Source of the DNA: Trema orientale | Taxonomy: Eukaryota; Streptophyta; Magnoliopsida; Rosales; Cannabaceae | NCBI GenBank assembly: GCA_002914845.1 | Contig: JXTC01000014.1 | Coordinates: forward strand, 871,293 to 935,292 | Direction: 5' to 3' | DNA: 64,000 nucleotides | In this document: positions 22,589 to 34,217 of the stretch, piece by piece | Numbering within the stretch: the first letter of the stretch is position 1 | How the letters are laid out: every line of letters begins with the position of its first letter | Translations under genes and position numbers: made by a program | The notes under the pieces: model-generated | Database searches by the model: none | Seen by the model: only the letters and a program-made list of their open reading frames with translations | Told to the model about the DNA's origin: nothing

Positions 22589-25500
22589 GCCACTAGTAAT
22601 ATATTAACCTCCCTCTCCTTTTTCTTAAATTTTTAATAATACCCTCTCTTTTTAATTCAATACTGATGCAGAATAAAATCCACATCAGATTTCAAAACTC
22701 TTAACACTTTCAGGAGAATAGAACCTCATCCGTGAACCAATATTATATGAAAAAGATATTTTCCTACTTGACTGTCTTGTCTTGTTTCGGAGAAGGTTGT
22801 TATGGAATACTGCAGTCTTGGCTATCTTTTGGGCTATTTGGGGTGAAAGAAATAATGTATTTTTGAGGATAAAGCATCTCCAGGAGAGGAAATTTGGGAG
22901 AAAGTGAAATTTTGGGTAGCTATTTGGTTAGAGTGACAAGGAGTTTAACAAAAAAAATTTCGCTGATTTATTGAGAATTTGGGAGTTGCGAGATAAGAGA
23001 GGATATTGCTGTTTTGGGAGAAATTAGGTTTTTCCTAATTTCTTCAGGGACATCTCGTTCCTTTCTAATGTTTTACTTTAATATTTAAATAATATATTTG
23101 CTAATTATCAACAAAAATAAAAGACTATCTTGTCTTGTCTGGCTACAAATTTCAGATCAATATAAATTTCCAAGTTCACTATGCCAACTTGAACCAAATA
23201 GCCAAGTGAAAACTCACATCTAGCTCAAAATTTTCACTAATTTCAAAGTTTAAAAAAAAAANGGAAACTTTTTCGTTAGCTAACTTCATGTTCTAAGACA
23301 ATTTAGAGTTATGATATGAATTCAAACCACTTGTTAAAACTTGTCTTTTGTTATTCACAAGAAAAGCCCAAGTGATGAGGAAGACACTGGCCTTTTATCC
23401 AAAAAGATCAGCATTCAACACCAGCTAGCTTTAATTAAGGATACATGAACAATGTATTCCGAAGGCTCATGTCAACAGAACACTGATTCAACTTGTCAGG
23501 ACATCTAATGCTGCAGAGAGTCACAATCCACTCATTTCTAAGATTGCTAAGAAATTTACGCTTAAAGATAACCAGGCTTGAAATACCAAATCAAAACGAC
23601 CTTGTTTTCAACATTTTTAAGGACTCTCTCCCGCCAAATTGTCATATCAATGGTTGCCATAATCTAAACTCTCCTGCTGAAGAGTCTGGCTATGAAACAG
23701 CTAATGAAGAATCATTCCTAATAGAAGAAGATTTCATGTTCCCAAAATGATCATAACTTTTTCGATGACGAGGATGAGGAGAATGAGGATGAGAAACCAG
23801 TCATCCCAAAGGAAAAAATCATGAAGAGGAAAGATTCACACAAGGGGATGAAGTCTTATCAGTTGTCTCAGCATTTATCAACCAGATGGTCAACTGGAGC
23901 TGCACCAAGGTTTAGTTGCATGAGGGATTACCCTTCAGAGCTTCAGTTCAGAGTTTTGGAGTAAGCATACTTCTCTCTAGATCAAACGGTCCTTATTCAT
24001 CTCCGAGGAACCCATCTTGGTTCAATCAAAGGGTCTTGAAGTCTCCAACTTCTTTAGGTATAGAAATAGCCAATGCGAAAGACTGGTCAATATACTTCAT
24101 GTGTGAAGGTAGAAAAGGCATTATATGCCATTCTTTAATTTGTTTTGTTTACTCGGAATTTTTACTAAAATAAAAATAGTAATGAGAATAGAAAAGGGAG
24201 CTTTGTTAGTTTCACTAACTGCTATGATTATAGAAAATAGATATACAAGGGAAAAAAACGAGGCTAACTTAGTCAGTTAAAAGCGTACAAGTCTTCATAC
24301 TATTATTTGGACATGGCTGCGAATATGTGGCCTATATAATATCAGGAGAGCATAGCTCGTAGCTCATCTGAAGATTTCAATGAAGAAACATTTATTTAGT
24401 TATATATTGTCTCAACTAAAAAAAAAAAAAAAAAAAAGGTGTCATATGCTGGAAATGGTTATCATAAAGCTTATAACTAAAAAGAAAGCAATAGGAAGAT
24501 ATCAACAAGATAGGAAATTAGATATGTCCATTTATGCACACAACAAATGAAATCGTGAAGGAAAGTAGATCCAACTATAGAGATCATAATGGCATTAAAA
24601 TAGAAATAGAAAATAAAATTTTGACTAAATAAACCTGGCTAATAACATAGAAGTTTGTACTTAAACCAGTAACCACAACCAGTAAGCTTAAGTTTATATA
24701 ATGAACAACAGAATGACACAGCCAGCATATTCACCTTTGCTTCATATGCAGATATTGTACTGCGAATCATTCCAGCAACTTCATCCAAGGAATGAGATGA
24801 GTACTTCCCGTCTCCAACTTTTTCCTCAATTTTATTTGCAGAAGTATTTGCATTTGATTCAGTGGAAACCTGAGACGACTGAAAGAATAAGATCCAAAAC
24901 CACAATGAAGGAAAAATCATCTGATTCAGAAGATTGTTCGAAGATTTCCTTAATCAGTCCGTTAGATTTTGCTTGAATCAGACTCAAACCTATAAGGATT
25001 TCACCTGCAGTTGAAGTTGTGTTTTTTTCTTTCTTTCTTTTTTTTTCTTGTATGTAGTTTGAATTTTTATTCTTTAAAAATTCTGTAAATAGTTGACCTG
25101 TAATTTTGTATAGGAAATAATTAGCTTATTCTTACCTAAAACAGCTATAGAAGTAACTGATAAGATCTGTAACCTAATTTCAATTTAATTAATCAACTGC
25201 TCTTTTCCACATGTCTGAGAGAAAACTAGAATTCTTTCTTAAAAAGCTATAGAATTAACAGATAAGATCTGTAACCTAATTTCAATTTAACTAATCAACT
25301 GCTCTTCTCCACATGTCTGAGAGAAAACTAGAATTCTTTCTTCTTCTTTTTGGTGCTCTTTGGCATTAATTGCTAACACCCTTGATCGTTCGTCATGACC
25401 TCGCCTTCTTATTGTCGATATTATTCCTTGGCTTCCATTACCGTTTGCAATTCCTTTTAGCCTTCACTGTTGTTTGTTGTTGATATGTCTTAAACTACAA

Positions 25501-27034
25501 AAGCCACCTCCTCTCCTAACCAAGTTCCAGAAACTTACCAGCCATCTTATAGCCACTTCTAACAAATTGAATGAAAAGAAACCCCCTGGAATGGTCTCAA
25601 TAAGCAAAGTTGTTTATCAAGGAAAGGAGATGATTATTAAAATTTAACTTAGTTTGGATTGTGTTGGTTTTAAAGGATTTTACTTATGAGCAATGCATAG
25701 GCTAATGTTTACTTGCATAAAAATGGACACAGATACATACATGATACATATGTATTTTGTACAAACATTCATAGGTGTGTGCACGTGTGGAATGAGACCC
25801 AAAATATAGTGAAAAACTGGAGAATATCAAAACCAGTTTAAAATAAAATGTCTGCGCTTCGCTTCCATCTAACTCTTAGAATTTGATAGTCCAGGAACAC
25901 CATTGACTAACTCTAAAATTAATGTGAAAGCTTCAAATCAAAATGAATAATTCACTTGAATACCTTCGCAAATTTTCCACTGAAAACAGAAAGTGCTACT
26001 TTCCAGAAGGCTGGTATATGATGAATAAGTACAGCCGTTAATCTTCGAATATACCTTCCTCTGAGTGCATCAGCTTCTTCACTTGTCAAGTCTACTGGCT
26101 GATAGTCTAATGGAAGGTGATTGTTCAAGGAATAGTTGACATCTGACTGGCATTGGTACAACAACACACGGATAAATTCCTTGTCAGAAGGGGCAATACC
26201 CTTAGCATAATAATTAAAAAGAAAAAAAACCATAAAAAGAGTACTATATAGCTCCTATCCTAATATAAGACGATCAGTATCAAGGCTAGATTTACAGATT
26301 GATTTATGTCTTGCTGAATCTGCCTCCATTTTGCATCCGATAGGGCTTTTTCGCGTATCTCATTCTGCAAATTTTCCATTTTACTTTCATGATCTAAGGT
26401 GCACTTCTCAAGTAAACCTCGAATTCTTTGGTTCTGCAAAGGAAGAAGATACTAAAATTTTAGTATGCTGACCATGTGGTTGTGATGGGGTGATATTCAC
26501 AAGAAAGGAACTTGAATAGCATTTTGTTTAGTATGCTGACCATGTGGTTGTGATGGGGTGATTTTCACAAGAGAGGAACTTGAACTGCATTTTGTTTTCT
26601 TTTTCTTTTTTTTTTAAAAAAAAAAAAACCACCCACCCCACCCCCCCTCGTAACTTCTCTCTCCCCAGGCCACGAGATATGTGACGACGTGGCTAATAGT
26701 GGTTTACAAAAATGGAATGTATAAACAGATCTAAGTGAAAAAATAAGGTTCAACCCAGTTCATGATCTGACTGTTTCCACCGGTGACCAACTACATCTAC
26801 AAAAGCTAACAAGCTTGACGAAAGAGTGCCAAAAGATGCTCAATTTAGTGCAAAATATAAAAGTTAAATGCACCATATACTTTAGCAACATGGAATGGTT
26901 GAAGATGTTTCCTTGCCTGTATATTTAAATAGTGCCAGACAGGATCTGAATCAGGTTCCAGCTCTACCAACAGCCTCACAGCGTTTTCAAGCTACATGAA
27001 GCAGGAAATTGCTTAAGCATAAAAAATTAAAACA

Positions 27035-27119
<85 letters not shown>

Positions 27120-30100
27120 ATAGACAAAATGGGTAAGAAAGCAAAATAATACAACTATGAGAAACAAACCATATGAACACAAAGACAAGCAGCTGTTGAT
27201 TATAAGTCATAGGCCCCGTTTGTTTCAACCATTCCATTCCATTGGAATGGAAAATCTATTTGAATGTGTGTTTGTTTCAACAATTCAGTTTTTTTATTCA
27301 AATGATCTTTTAGAATGTGTATTTGTTTCAACAATTCAGTTTTTCCATTCAAATGGTCCATCCGAAAAGTTAACCATTAGAATGGTTTTTTTGTGTCTTG
27401 AATGAGAATGGAAAGGGGAAGGTGTTTTTGAATGGTCCATTCCAATGCTCACATTCTAATTACAACACATTCTACTATTTTTTCCATTCAAATATCTCCC
27501 ATTCCAATTATAACACATTCCACAATTTCCATTCAAATACACACATTCAAATAGGCAAACCAAACGGGGCCAGTTTTCTCTGGAATCTAGATGGTGAATA
27601 TATATAAATACACACACATTTGTATATATCATAAAGATCAGAAACTTTCAGAAAAAAATTTAGAGAAAGAAAACACAAAAAGCTGCTGATTTTAATTCAA
27701 AGCTTCTAGAATTTTAGATGTTATAACCACCAGCCTACCCCACATAATCTATACCTAGGCAACCAGATTATACCTTGCAAATTGCAATAACAGCTTGTCA
27801 AGTAAAATTAGAGCAGAAAACAGTAAGACAAACGCAACAAACACATGGAACAAACATAATAATCCTGAATTCCTAAATCAAAGTTGTATTCTAATCATTC
27901 ATTCCATTCTTATTCTCATTTCATTCTTTCAAGCAAAAGTTACCTTAGCTTCTTTATTGGCAAGCAATTTATAGGAGAACTACAAGAAATGAAATTTCAA
28001 CAAGGTTTGCTTTTCTTTCTTTTTTGGGTATCACTCAATTGAAAACGGTCTTCCCGGCAAAGACTCTAAGGTCTTCAGTATCATCCCAAACATGCCGGTA
28101 ACCCTATTTAAGCCTCAAACTAACCCAAAATTATTGTTTGGAAAACTTAGTGCAATCCAATAACACCAATTAGAATCCAAAAGAATAAAACATAGAACAG
28201 TCTATGCTCATTTTCCCATTCATATCTCTGAAATTTATAACCAAGTTTCCGAGTTTCATTGATGAATGCATTTCAAACTCTTGCCGCATGCTTATACTGC
28301 AAATTGCAAAACCCCAAACCTACATAATTTGTGTCTTCATGCTTCAATAAAACCCAATCCTTACCTCCGAAAAATCCAAAATGCAGCCAGTTTCCAGAAT
28401 TTTCGTGCAAATTTCCTTTGATTTTAATCATTATAGTCATCATTCATTTTTCATTTTGCCGCCCACAACCTGTAAACCTTTTTAAACATATATCTAGAAA
28501 TTTAAACCGTGTATAAACCCTATCCACGTATTACTTACAATAAGAGATGCACTACATGTCTACATCTCCTTGTTTTTTGATTTTTCTTTTTTTCTTTTTT
28601 TTTGAAAACCAGGAAAACAATATCACTACAAAACCAAAGTCACAAAGGTTGAGTCAGATTTAATTGATATAATTAAAAATTAAAAAAAAAAAAAAAACCC
28701 TATAATCTAATGATAATATCCCAGGCCCAGTGTTTTCTTTCTTCCTCATTTCTATGTATTTCTACTTCGTTTATTGTCAATTACAGTGTGTTTAATTAAG
28801 TTGTAACCCTGTCCTCGGAAGAGGTTTTAGCAGTAGATTACTATTTTACACGGGCAATGTGGAAGATAGGAGTAAACACGTAAAATAGTCCTCATCCAGT
28901 TTTATTGGATTAACTGTAGCCAACACATAACCATAACAAGGACAAATTTCAGGACACCATTACTCTTTCAATAGTATTGAGTGAAGAAAAAATCTCACAA
29001 GATGCATTATAAGCTTACATTTGTTAAGTCTATTTGTGGATCTTCCATAGACTTATAAAGCATGCCCTTAAATTCATGCATCACTTTCTCAACCTCTTCA
29101 AGAACACGTTTGAGTATTCCCACCTGTTCAAGAACCCAAAAAAAAAAAAAAAAAAAAAAAAGTCATTAAAGCAGGCAAACAAATATATGATACACATATA
29201 TAGTGCAGATATTTTTTCGTTTCGTCTTATAAGATATGAGAAATAAGAAACTTTATGCAGCATGGTTCAATATAGGCAAAATTGCATGTCTTACTAAACA
29301 CTATACCTAAAAAAATGCTAAAATGAAGAATGTTCTTTCAGAAACATTTTAATTATTGCACAGAATAGAAGAGAGAACAAAAAAGGAGAATGATGAGTCC
29401 TCTGAAAAAAAAAAAAAAAAGGATAAGATAAGAGACAAGAAAAGATCAAAACATTCTTCCACCTCATACGAACATAGATAAAAATGAATATTCTTTAAAC
29501 TGAGATCTTAAGAGACATTTTTATATCATGATAAAAAAAATTACTTAAGAAAAACCACAATACACTCATAAACTAAAAGCAATGGTTCAAGACATTAAAT
29601 AATAACTAATGAAGAATGGTGAGAAAGGCTTCAAAGCTGAAGATGATTTAGCCAATAGGGAATACAAACATAAAATTCTGAACACAAAATAGTTTTTCTT
29701 TTTAAGTAATTTAAAACGAAGTGCTCATTTCAAGTAAAATGACACTGGAAATAGCATGCCTCAACCAAGAAATATAAATAGACATATATTGCATACATGA
29801 GATGGCAGAGCAATGGATTTCGCCTTCTTGTATTCCCTAACTGCCAAGTCATATTCTCCCTTACTAATGCTCCCACGTATGGTACTTGGCAAATTGAATA
29901 GTGTTCGGAACCTCTGCAACATTCCTTGGACTGACCTGATTTTCTCAGCTTGAGCCTACAATAGGTATTCAAGAAATATATGAGATCAAGTTGCATAAGC
30001 CCAGATAGAACTCCTATACGACCAAGAAGAAAGTATCACAAATCACAAACCTGCCTCTCAAACAAAGGCTGAAAAGCACGGTTAGCCAGTGAACTCACTC

Positions 30101-32955
30101 CTTCAATACAACTGAACAAATGTGAAGTCCCTGATCCTTCAGGGTCTTCTTCAATCCGTCTTAACTTTGACTCAATATCTGCTCAAGCAAAGATGTGGCC
30201 CTCATCATGAATAAAGCAACAATCCAGCAATTATGTATAAAAATACACACGTGCAGATATATATAAATATATAAGAAACAACGTTTTACTGAAAACAATC
30301 AAACAAACAAAGTACAAAAGTAGAATCCAGCAATTAGGAAAAGGAAAATGCCACAAATTCAATGATCGCTCCCAATTTTTTCTCTTCAAATAAGAAAAAT
30401 AATCAAGAGAAATTAGGACGTAATTCAAGACTCTGCCTCCTATAGGACAGAAACTTATGAATATTCTTCAACCCATGAATAGAATTAATTTATCTTTATA
30501 ATGTAACATGTTTAAAGGTCTAATATATGTGCCAGCGCCAGCTTTTTGTGATTTCAAAATTAGTAGCAGCGTGCTGTAAGTCACATCACATCTAAAACTA
30601 CAGTCTTCCTGGTAAATTGGTAATTAACCCTATCTCCAAAATAAGGGCTTATCCTATGTGACATACCAAGATTGCTTACCATCAATTGTGGTTTTGCAAG
30701 AGACAAAGCAATCAAAGTTGTCTTTAACCAACTGTTTCCTCTGCTGAGTCCGTCCTTTGAGATCACTCTTCAAAGCAAGAGCACCAGCCTCCAGGTCCGC
30801 TGCACTAGTATCTTGATGTATCCGAGATAGAAACAACTTCGCATCAAACTTCTCAGAAAAATATATTAACTTCTCTGCAGACATCACCATAAAGGAAGAC
30901 GTCAGGCACAATTGATAAAGAAGGGAATACATAAATGTGCAATTTACACGATAAAGGATGCATCAACAAGTTTACACTCCTGCCACTTCAAACCGTTAAT
31001 GCTCATTGTCTACAATCTTCATCAGCACTTTGTAGTACACGGAAAATTTTATGGCAACAAGTAACAAAAAAAACTCTTCTCAAAAGAAAAAAATACCAAA
31101 TAGAAGTGCTTAAAGTTCAAATATTTACACAATAGCAAAGGGATCTCTCTATTTAAAACTGATCTCTCTATTTAAAACTAACTCTTAACAATGTTGTCCA
31201 ACAGTGTTAGAATATAATATTCAACTAGTCAAGTTTCATTGTGTAACCAAATATGATACATTACCACGAAGAATGTGATCTAGATGCTCTCTTTCGTGCT
31301 TGGATGGAGAGCTTTCAGACGCCTCAGTTATCAGCCTCAGTGACTTGTTGTCTATTATACTACAAGGTCATTTTGAACACACGTTAGTAACAGCAAGCAG
31401 ATGACCGCAAATAGAACTCTAAACTTAAAGAACTATGCTTCCATAACCAGCTATCCAGCTTGCTGCAAAATACCCTTAATATGACAGAAAAAATCAAAAG
31501 AAAATATCGGAATTGAAACATAAATTACCCCAACCCCAGTGGATCAATACATTCCATGCCACGAGGGAAAGATTGTAAACTACTAAGTCCCTTCCGTCCC
31601 ACTGCTGATACTTTCTTCTCGAACTTTTGTGCCACCGGTGCTGTTCTTGTCTCCCGCATTTCACGAACCCTACGAGCAAGCTGTAAGAGATGCATCAGCA
31701 TATCTAAAGATTTCCATTGATCCACTTATACTAAATAAAGAAAACATAACATCACTTTCAGGAAGCATTTTTTGTTATATAAGAAACAAAAACTCTATTC
31801 CATATAAACTAAAGAATCAACAAAAAGATCAAAAAGAAAAGAGAACAAGTCGTCCTCATAAATAGAGCAACAAAGAAACAAAAGAAGAGCTACACGAAAT
31901 TAGCCCACCCCAAACTGATCAAACAAAATGAATGATATGAAATTATTTTAAAATCTTTAGACAGAGACCCAAAGATGAATTTACAGAACGCATATAGATA
32001 AACTTTTGGGAAGCATTTAATGTAGAAAATCTATCACTTAAAGAACATTGCTTCAACCTCCACCAAATAAAATACAAGATAATAAAATCAAAAGGAAGTT
32101 CAGGACAAAAACACCATTGTGAAAGAAATGAAAATAAAATTATATATCAGCGTCCCGATACGGTTTTATTAATGCCTAAGATACAGAAGCTTCTAAAGCT
32201 CGAAGCCAAGAACAACAAATAATAAGAGAGAAGCTCTCAAAAATGGAACTTTCTAGTACTGCATTGGACTAGCTTAGGTTCTTTTGACATACTTCCGTTA
32301 CTCAAAAAAGACACGAGAATTCCTAGCTTCTTAAATTGCTAAACCACACAGATAGCTTTTACACTCCCTAAAGCCTAAACTAAATTCTCCAGACAAGCAC
32401 ATTACAACTTGTTATATATATATATCACTACATACATACATACATACATACATGATAAATCCACTTTCTAATCATTGATCATTCAATCATAACTCATAGA
32501 ATTATCAAAAAATCTCTTCAAAGAGCATTAGATACCTCAGTCTCATCGACGCGCTTCCAACGATCGGGCTCGTCGCCGTCCCAGGCGGCATCGTCGTCCT
32601 TGCCGGCAGCTCTGGGTCGGGCCCTGGAGCCGAGGGAGCCGGGTCGGGCATGATCTCTGTCGGTGGATTCATCATCGCCGCTGGAAATGCTGAGCATTTC
32701 GACCTCGGAATCGTCGTCGTCGTCCACCACTCGTCTCGGCTGAGGTCCGCCTCCTCCGCCTCCTCCCTTAGGCATCTGCGAGACCGAAACTTTCCTGGAT
32801 TGGGGGGGTTGAGGCGGAGGCTGAACGTAATTGGCGACGGGCTTGCGGGAGTTGATGGAGGAGGGTTTCTGGTAGTCGACATCTCTCAGCGCTTGCTCCT
32901 TCAGCGCCATCTGAAGGAGCTCGTCCTCGTCCAGCTCCTCACTGTCGCTCGACAT
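17159..32955 (-). CDS. SEC5: Exocyst complex component SEC5
   Basis: Twenty-one coding exons join in frame to 1100 residues, close to Arabidopsis SEC5A (about 1090). Exons: 32955-32536, 31680-31529, 31359-31265, 30874-30680, 30178-30051, 29955-29797, 29123-29019, 26991-26917, 26433-26296, 26146-25964, 24878-24735, 22270-22144, 22063-21853, 20937-20822, 20732-20495, 20008-19915, 19031-18954, 18831-18775, 18131-17982, 17892-17677, 17380-17159. The N terminus ([20 protein letters not shown]), an acidic Gly/Pro-rich linker, [37 protein letters not shown] and the basic tail ending QRRR follow the plant family closely. SEC5 is a subunit of the octameric exocyst that tethers secretory vesicles to the plasma membrane. 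All introns are GT-AG except intron 8 (GC-AG). Nothing suggests loss of function. Confidence 0.96.
21018..21156. repeat. Cluster of (GA)n microsatellites in SEC5 intron 13
   Basis: Three separate GA runs, at about 21018-21033, 21076-21094 and 21138-21156, are separated by AT-rich DNA. Another GA run lies near 19225 in intron 16, next to an ambiguous base (n at 19252). Confidence 0.8.
22786..23122 (+). mobile_element. 5'-truncated L1-type LINE fragment in SEC5 intron 11
   Basis: Short blocks translate to [19 protein letters not shown] and [12 protein letters not shown]. These are typical of the C-terminal zf-RVT end of plant L1 reverse transcriptases and are followed by an untranslated tail ending AACAAAAATAAAA. 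Frames shift after GERNN and a TGA follows 'LE', so it is dead. It is flanked by GACTGTCTTGTCTTGT (22770-22785) and GACTATCTTGTCTTGT (23123-23138), a 16-bp target duplication with one mismatch. It lies antisense to SEC5. Confidence 0.82.
23493..24090 (+). pseudogene. Pseudogene of an IQ-motif calmodulin-binding protein in SEC5 intron 11
   Basis: On the strand opposite to SEC5, one frame gives [17 protein letters not shown] followed by [10 protein letters not shown] shifted frame then gives [36 protein letters not shown] and SELQFRVLE, ending at TAA (23960-23962). Another shift gives [29 protein letters not shown]-type and RDYPSELQ-type blocks belong to plant IQ-motif calmodulin-binding proteins (IQM or similar). 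The conserved blocks run together without introns, and a 20-base poly(A) run lies downstream (about 24418-24438). That fits a processed copy, but no target duplication was found. At least two frameshifts and one stop make it non-functional. Confidence 0.65.
25143..25342 (+). repeat. Tandem duplication (102-bp unit) in SEC5 intron 10
   Basis: Two copies, 25143-25244 and 25245-25342, share AGCTATAGAA, GATAAGATCTGTAACC and AACTAGAATTCTTTCTT, with only a few differences. They are non-coding and well away from both splice sites. Confidence 0.9.
26915..26916 (-). other. GC splice donor of SEC5 intron 8
   Basis: The - strand reads CAG|GCAAGG after exon 8 (codons N-I-Q), and exon 9 begins [10 protein letters not shown] after TTTGCAG. 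Both exons are in frame and continue the SEC5 alignment only if GC is the donor. The CAG|GCAAG context is that of known GC-AG introns, which make up about one percent of plant introns. No alternative GT nearby keeps both the frame and the conserved residues. Confidence 0.85.
27039..27116 (+). repeat. (GA)39 microsatellite in SEC5 intron 7
   Basis: It is 78 bp of uninterrupted GA, about 95 bp upstream of a Tourist-like MITE. Read on the SEC5 sense strand it is (TC)39. Confidence 0.97.
27212..27571 (+). mobile_element. Tourist-like MITE, 360 bp, in SEC5 intron 7
   Basis: The termini GGCCCCGTTTG and CAAACGGGGCC are perfect 11-bp inverted repeats of the type seen in PIF/Harbinger Tourist MITEs. 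The interior is built of repeated ATTCAAATG and GGAATGGAA phrases. A second 360-bp copy in the opposite orientation lies at 48395-48754. No clear target duplication remains here (flanks ATA and AGT). It is non-coding. Confidence 0.85.
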
Positions 32956-33460
32956 CTCTCCCTCTCTCTCGTATTCCCGTGTGTTCCTTACCGAGTTATT
33001 CTAGCTTTCCTTGATAGATCTGACCACTCGGCTGGACGAGTTTTCGGTTGATTATGGTATAGATTGTTGATTTTTCTCTTTTTTTTCTTTTTTTCTTTTT
33101 TTTTTAATCGCTATTGCAAATAATTTCTCTCTTCTTTTGTTTTCTTTTTTTTTTTTTTGGCCTACATTTAGGAGGAAAATCCAAAGGAGGGCTTAAGGAA
33201 GTTTGAGGGCCACGGACCTACGTTACCGCGTAGAAGTAAAATGCGGGCGGATCAGGTAATGTGGTAACTTTTTGGATTTTGGTTTCGGCTTATTAGTGTT
33301 ATTTACACAAACCAAACAAAAGGCATGGTTTGAAAATCAAATAACATTTTTTTTCTTTTGTACTTGTACGCAACAAATTTAATAAAGAACGAGGGAATTT
33401 CTCAGGGTTAAATATAGTAATGTCGCTAAGTTATATTCATTATTTATCATGTTGCTTTCC
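32956..33460 (-). promoter_or_regulatory. SEC5 5' leader and presumed promoter region
   Basis: Directly upstream of the SEC5 ATG is a GA-rich leader (GAGAGAGGGAGAG on the - strand), followed within 250 bp by long T/C-rich runs. No convincing TATA box was seen, which is normal for a housekeeping gene. The exact transcription start cannot be given. Confidence 0.4.
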
Positions 33461-33870
33461 GAATTTTCATCTTACATAATAAGGTCTTCTGAATTATGCA
33501 ATTATTACAACAATGATTCATTTGTCACAAACTATTAGTTTTTTAATAAAAAATAATCATACATGAAGCGTATAATTAGATATTATTTATTTCTATAAGA
33601 CAAAATCTCATTTTTTACCATAATTACCAAATTGTGCGCTTTGACTCATTTAATATTTTGTGAAAAAACGATCATTGCTGTAATAATTGCATAAATCTTG
33701 GTAGCCTATTGTATAAGTTAAAAATTCACAATCTCAATTTTGACCACAGTTACCAAGCAGTATGCTCTATAATGACTTATTTCTACTAAATATTTAACAG
33801 TTTGTAAAGATCATTGTTACGACAATTACATAATTCAGCGATCATTATTATGTAAGTTAAAAATTTAAGA
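33461..33870. mobile_element. Degenerate inverted-repeat element
   Basis: The left arm (about 33461-33535), containing CTTACATAATAAGGTC and TGAATTATGCAATTATTAC, is mirrored by the right arm (about 33798-33870), which contains GACAATTACATAATTCA and ATTATTATGTAAG. The match is roughly 75 percent by eye. The middle contains further partial copies. It is old and non-coding; boundaries are approximate. Confidence 0.5.
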
Positions 33871-34030
33871 AATAAAATAATTATAATTTAAAAGCTATTA
33901 ATATCATTAATCCAAAAATAAAAGATAAAACATTGAAAATAGGATAAAAGATTATAATCACATTGACCCACTACGTCAAAATTTGCTTTAGCAAAAGATA
34001 AAGAATCGAGATTGAGACCACCATGCTAAC

Positions 34031-34217
34031 AGGCCCGATGGTAAGGTACTTATTCCCTAACAAAGAGATTTTGGATTCGAGTTGCCACCGCCTTAGTAGT
34101 CAGAGGTTTATGGGTAACCCACTTTAAGAGATATCCATTAATTGATGTGGGTAGATCCACTACTCAGAATTATAGGGGTATGTCACTCTCTAACCCTATA
34201 ACTTTTCTTTTATTAAA
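34031..34217 (+). mobile_element. Candidate tRNA-derived SINE
   Basis: The head GGCCCGATGGTAAGGTAC and GGATTCGAGTTG resemble pol III A and B boxes about 35 bp apart. The body ends CCCTATAACTTTTCTTTTATT, a T-rich tail typical of one plant SINE type. The length of ~187 bp fits. No target duplication was confirmed. Confidence 0.5.

Noticed and set aside
26146-26233. Possible upward extension of SEC5 exon 10 in the open frame
   Set aside because: The residues before the CCAG acceptor do not fit the family, while the acceptor keeps the frame with exon 9.
27013-27237. Frame rich in Leu-Ser repeats
   Set aside because: It is a translation of the (GA)n microsatellite on the - strand.
32505-33051. 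Several long frames in both directions over the start of SEC5
   Set aside because: They are shadows of the GC-rich first exon of SEC5; only the - strand frame from 32955 matches the family.
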